DNA from: Streptosporangiaceae bacterium
GTDB lineage: Bacteria; Actinomycetota; Actinomycetes; Streptosporangiales; Streptosporangiaceae
Direction of reading: 5' to 3'
NCBI GenBank assembly: GCA_030039095.1
Contig: JASHQP010000070.1
Location: 1 to 6,048, forward strand
Length of the DNA: 6,048 nt
The position numbers and the translations under genes are program-made. This document shows, one piece after another, positions 5,915 to 6,048 of the stretch (position 1 is its first letter; the number at the start of each line of letters is the position of its first letter). The notes beneath the pieces were generated by a model, which worked only from the letters and a program-made list of their open reading frames with translations, had not been told where the DNA came from and made no database searches.

Positions 5915-6048
5915 TGCGGCCTCCCCGTCTGCGCGCTCTGCCCGCTCACCACCGGGGTCACGCCGAGCACGAACCGCCTGGGCAGGCGGGCCGCGCCGGG
6001 CACCCCAGCGCGCCGGGCGCGGCGCCTGGTCAGCCCCGCGGCGCGCAA
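5911..6048 (-). CDS. C-terminal end of an upstream gene, possibly the transporter permease (5' part outside window)
   Basis: An open frame enters from the right edge, covers 45 codons and stops at TGA 5913-5911, overlapping the next gene's GTG as GTGA. Almost every codon ends in G or C. Of the other two frames on this strand, one hits stops and the third, in frame with the downstream ATPase, has weaker G/C preference at third positions, so this frame is favoured as coding. The peptide is basic (RRRARRAG, LPRRFVLG) and ends in QTGRPQ; it shows no membrane segment or motif I recognise. By position in an Opp/Dpp operon the gene would be an OppC/DppC-type permease, but the usual permease ending is not visible, and such a tail would be unusually long. 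An alternative is a permease ending at the TGA at 6032-6030 in another frame, leaving a 115-base spacer. Identity is inference from position only. Confidence 0.5.
   Translation of the reverse strand: MRAAGLTRRRARRAGVPGAARLPRRFVLGVTPVVSGQSAQTGRPQ
5920..5926 (-). promoter_or_regulatory. Ribosome binding site of the OppD-type ATPase gene
   Basis: GGGGAGG on the minus strand lies 5 bases before GTG 5914-5912. It is the strongest Shine-Dalgarno sequence in the window and decides the non-ATG start of this gene. It lies inside the last codons of the upstream frame. Confidence 0.8.

Overview
The window comes from a very GC-rich genome. The genes show strong G/C preference at third codon positions, one GTG start, and ATGA/GTGA gene overlaps, which points to an actinomycete-type bacterium (Actinomycetota). 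The species cannot be named from the sequence. All credible genes lie on the minus strand, so transcription runs from right to left, and the coding sequence is nearly continuous.

Layout in transcription order: (1) 6048-5911, the last 45 codons of an upstream gene, by position perhaps a permease subunit; (2) 5914-4859, an OppD/DppD-type ABC ATPase; (3) 4862-3675, an OppF/DppF-type ABC ATPase; (4) a 169-bp spacer at 3674-3506 with three inverted repeats but no clear promoter; (5) 3505-1802, a family 5 extracellular solute-binding lipoprotein; (6) 1792-1, the first 597 codons of a family 3 glycoside hydrolase (beta-glucosidase type) with a PA14-like insertion, cut by the left edge. Genes 1/2 and 2/3 overlap by 4 bases, and genes 5/6 are 9 bases apart.

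Reading as a system: the lipoprotein would capture a ligand outside the membrane, permeases (expected to the right of the window) would carry it across, and the two ATPases would power transport. The hydrolase has no signal peptide and would act in the cytoplasm. The transporter belongs to the peptide/nickel class, but its pairing with a cytoplasmic beta-glucosidase and the aromatic-rich C-terminus of the binding protein suggest a beta-linked oligosaccharide or glucoside as ligand. That substrate is inferred, not shown.

I see no RNA gene, mobile element, CRISPR array or clearly new system. The points worth a second look are the substrate assignment, the hairpin-rich spacer before the binding-protein gene, the hairpins at the start of the hydrolase gene, the enlarged Gly/Ala/Arg insert in the second ATPase, and the four-cysteine C-termini of both ATPases.
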